Source: Paraburkholderia sp. FT54
GTDB taxonomy: Bacteria > Pseudomonadota > Gammaproteobacteria > Burkholderiales > Burkholderiaceae
DNA length: 64,000 bases
NCBI RefSeq assembly: GCF_031585635.1
Contig: NZ_CP134195.1
Coordinates: forward strand, 496,001 to 560,000
Direction: 5' to 3'
Shown here piece after piece: positions 62,090-64,000 of the stretch. The translations under genes and the position numbers were made by a program. Each line of letters begins with the position of its first letter. Position 1 is the stretch's first letter. A model generated the notes under the pieces. The model did not search any database. It was not told where the DNA came from and saw only the letters and a list, made by a program, of their open reading frames with translations.

Positions 62090-63484
62090 ATGCACATCCA
62101 CATCCTCGGTATCTGCGGCACGTTCATGGGCGGTCTCGCGGTCCTCGCGCGCGGCGCGGGCCACACCGTGACGGGTTGCGACGCCGGCGTCTATCCGCCC
62201 ATGAGCACGCAGCTCGAGGCGCAAGGCATTGGGCTGATAGAAGGTTACGACGCGGACCAGTTGAACGGCCTGAACGCGGACCTGTTCGTGATCGGCAATG
62301 TGGTCTCGCGCGGCAACCCGCTGATGGAAGCCATTCTCGACCGCGGCCTGCCGTATGTCTCCGGCCCGCAGTGGCTCGGCGAGCATGTGCTGAACGGCAA
62401 GTGGGTGCTGGCGGTGGCCGGCACGCACGGCAAGACGACCACCAGCTCCATGCTGACCTGGCTGCTCGAAGACGCCGGCCTCAATCCGGGCTTTCTGATC
62501 GGCGGCGTGCCGCTGAATTTCGGCGTTTCGGCGCGGCTGACCGATTCGAGCTTCTTCGTGATCGAAGCCGACGAGTACGACACGGCCTTTTTCGACAAGC
62601 GCTCGAAGTTCGTGCACTACCGGCCCAAGACCGCGGTTCTGAACAACCTCGAGTTCGATCATGCGGACATCTTCCCGGATCTGGCCGCGATCGAAACGCA
62701 GTTCCACCATCTGATCCGCACCGTGCCGGGCATCGGCCGCGTCGTGACGAACGGCCGTGAAGACGTGCTCGAGCGCGTGCTGACGCGCGGCTGCTGGAGC
62801 GAAGTCGAGCGCTTCGGCGTGCAGGGCGGCTGGCAAACCTTGCCGGCGGAAGACGGCGTGCCGGTCGACGAGCGTTTCGCTGTCTATCACAACAGCGAGC
62901 GCGTCGGCGTGGTCGAGTGGCAGGTGCAAGGCGAGCACAACCGCATGAACGCGCTGGCCGCGATTGCCGCCGCGCGCCATGTCGGTGTGCCGCCGGCGCA
63001 GGCCGCCCGGTCGCTGGCGAGCTTTCGCAACGTCAAACGGCGTATGGAAGTGCGCGGCAGCGTCGACGGCGTGACCGTCTATGACGACTTCGCCCATCAT
63101 CCGACCGCTATCGATACGACCGTGGCCGGCTTGCGCGCCCGTGTGGGCCGCGACAATACGCGGATTCTTGCCGTGCTGGAGCCGCGCTCCAACACCATGA
63201 AGCTCGGCGTGATGAAAGCGCAATTGCCGGCCAGTCTCGCCGAGGCCGATCTCGTATTCGGCTACGGCGCGCCGACCGGTCGCGACGCGCTCGGCTGGAA
63301 TCTCGGCGAGGCGCTCGCGCCGCTTGGCGGCAAAGCGCAGGCTTTCGACAATCTCGACGCGCTGGTCAAAGCAGTAGTCCACGCAGCGCGCCCCGGCGAC
63401 CAGATTCTGGTGATGAGCAACGGCGGCTTCGGCGGCGTGCATCAGAAACTGCTCGACGCTCTTTCCGCGCGAGGCGCTTCGTGA
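62090..63484 (+). CDS. mpl: UDP-N-acetylmuramate:L-alanyl-gamma-D-glutamyl-meso-diaminopimelate ligase
   Basis: 464 residues from ATG 62090 (MHIHILGICGTFMGGLAVL); the longer frame upstream is leader. A Mur ligase of cell-wall recycling that attaches the salvaged tripeptide to UDP-MurNAc. Motifs: dinucleotide-like GICGTFMGGLA, ATP-loop AGTHGKTTTSSML near 111-123, ADEYDTAFFDKRSKFVHYRP, EHNRMNALAAIAAA and FAHHPTAI. The length is normal. The stop overlaps the next start. Confidence 0.96.
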   Translation: MHIHILGICGTFMGGLAVLARGAGHTVTGCDAGVYPPMSTQLEAQGIGLIEGYDADQLNGLNADLFVIGNVVSRGNPLMEAILDRGLPYVSGPQWLGEHVLNGKWVLAVAGTHGKTTTSSMLTWLLEDAGLNPGFLIGGVPLNFGVSARLTDSSFFVIEADEYDTAFFDKRSKFVHYRPKTAVLNNLEFDHADIFPDLAAIETQFHHLIRTVPGIGRVVTNGREDVLERVLTRGCWSEVERFGVQGGWQTLPAEDGVPVDERFAVYHNSERVGVVEWQVQGEHNRMNALAAIAAARHVGVPPAQAARSLASFRNVKRRMEVRGSVDGVTVYDDFAHHPTAIDTTVAGLRARVGRDNTRILAVLEPRSNTMKLGVMKAQLPASLAEADLVFGYGAPTGRDALGWNLGEALAPLGGKAQAFDNLDALVKAVVHAARPGDQILVMSNGGFGGVHQKLLDALSARGAS

Positions 63485-64000
63485 TCCTTTATCTGCACGG
63501 TTTCCGCTCGTCACCCAATTCGTTCAAGGCGCGCGTGCTGGCGGCGCGGCTCGTCGAGCTTGGCCGCAGCGACGAATGGTGCTGCCCGGTGCTGCCGGTT
63601 TCGCCGTTCGAGACGGTGGCGCTCGCCGAATCGCTGGTGGCCGCCGCCCAGCCGAAAAACGTCACGCTGATCGGCAGCTCGCTCGGCGGCTATTTCGCCA
63701 CCCATCTCGCGGAAAAGCATGGCTGGCCGGCGGTGCTGCTCAACCCGGCGGTCGTACCGCAGCGCGATCTCAGCGCCTATCTCGGCGAGCAGCCGTTGTG
63801 GCACGGTGGGGGCAGTATCGTCGTCGAGCCGCATCATCTGGACGAGTTGCGCGCGCTCGGCGTCGCGTCGATCACGCGGCCCGAACGCTATTATTTGATG
63901 GCCGCCACCGGCGACGAAGTGCTCGACTACCGCGAAATGCTCGCGCACTATCCCGGCGCACGCACTACGCTGATCGAAGGGAGCGACCACGCGATCAGCG
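63481..64000 (+). CDS. YqiA/YcfP-type alpha/beta-hydrolase (3' end outside window)
   Basis: Starts at GTG 63481, overlapping the mpl stop (GTGA). The visible 173 residues begin MILYLHGFRSSPNSFKA, the family signature, and include the nucleophile elbow TLIGSSLGGYFATHLA with Ser, and later ATGDEVLDYREM with the catalytic Asp; the region GSDHAIS at the very edge supplies the His. YqiA-type proteins are cytosolic esterases of unknown physiological substrate. Only the C-terminal end is missing. Coupled to mpl. Confidence 0.88.
   Translation, partial: MILYLHGFRSSPNSFKARVLAARLVELGRSDEWCCPVLPVSPFETVALAESLVAAAQPKNVTLIGSSLGGYFATHLAEKHGWPAVLLNPAVVPQRDLSAYLGEQPLWHGGGSIVVEPHHLDELRALGVASITRPERYYLMAATGDEVLDYREMLAHYPGARTTLIEGSDHAIS

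Overview
The window is chromosomal DNA from a member of the Burkholderiaceae, most likely Paraburkholderia or Burkholderia. The right half (about 34-64 kb) is GC-rich and carries an ordered betaproteobacterial housekeeping set: ispB, rplU, rpmA, obgE, proB, rppH, proS, marC, hpt, ffh, a ccsA-like gene, ampD, nrdA, nrdB, an Ala/Lys-rich histone H1-like gene, tpx, prmA, accC, accB, aroQ and mpl.

The left half (1 to about 34.01 kb) is visibly less GC-rich and reads as a genomic island. Its right edge is the 3' end of a tRNA-Pro(CGG) gene, and a tyrosine recombinase lies just inside that edge. No second copy of the tRNA 3' end was seen, so the island probably continues left of the window. Most of its content looks like antiviral defence. 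In order: an edge-truncated ornithine-cyclodeaminase-family gene; a decayed SOS-controlled imuA copy with its LexA box; a PD-(D/E)XK-like nuclease and a KAP-type membrane NTPase; a roughly 2000-residue DUF4011 helicase with an MTES_1575-type nuclease domain; a GIY-YIG (T5orf172-like) protein; a possible HEPN protein next to a DUF262/DUF1524 (GmrSD-like) protein; and a complete five-gene Druantia type I operon (druA-druE, 17.0-28.4 kb). Directly downstream of druE, on the opposite strand, is a tRNA-Ser-shaped gene with a long variable arm, encoded CCA and discriminator G, but an isoleucine GAU anticodon and two mismatched terminal acceptor pairs. Between it and the integrase are a tandem 140-bp repeat, a HipA-like kinase translationally coupled to an unrecognised partner, and small hypothetical genes.

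In the housekeeping half, rplU has a near-consensus sigma70 promoter. The nrdA promoter carries two NrdR-box-like sites 31 bp apart and an array of four DnaA-box-like 9-mers at an exact 12-bp period. aroQ-accB-accC-prmA-DUF3426 form a co-directional run, with accC and prmA only 3 bases apart. PP0621/ampD and mpl/yqiA overlap by 4 bases. The last gene runs off the right edge.

The items most worth a second look are the odd tRNA beside Druantia, the dense and partly unclassified defence cluster, and a palindrome in imuA that looks like a template-switch mutation.
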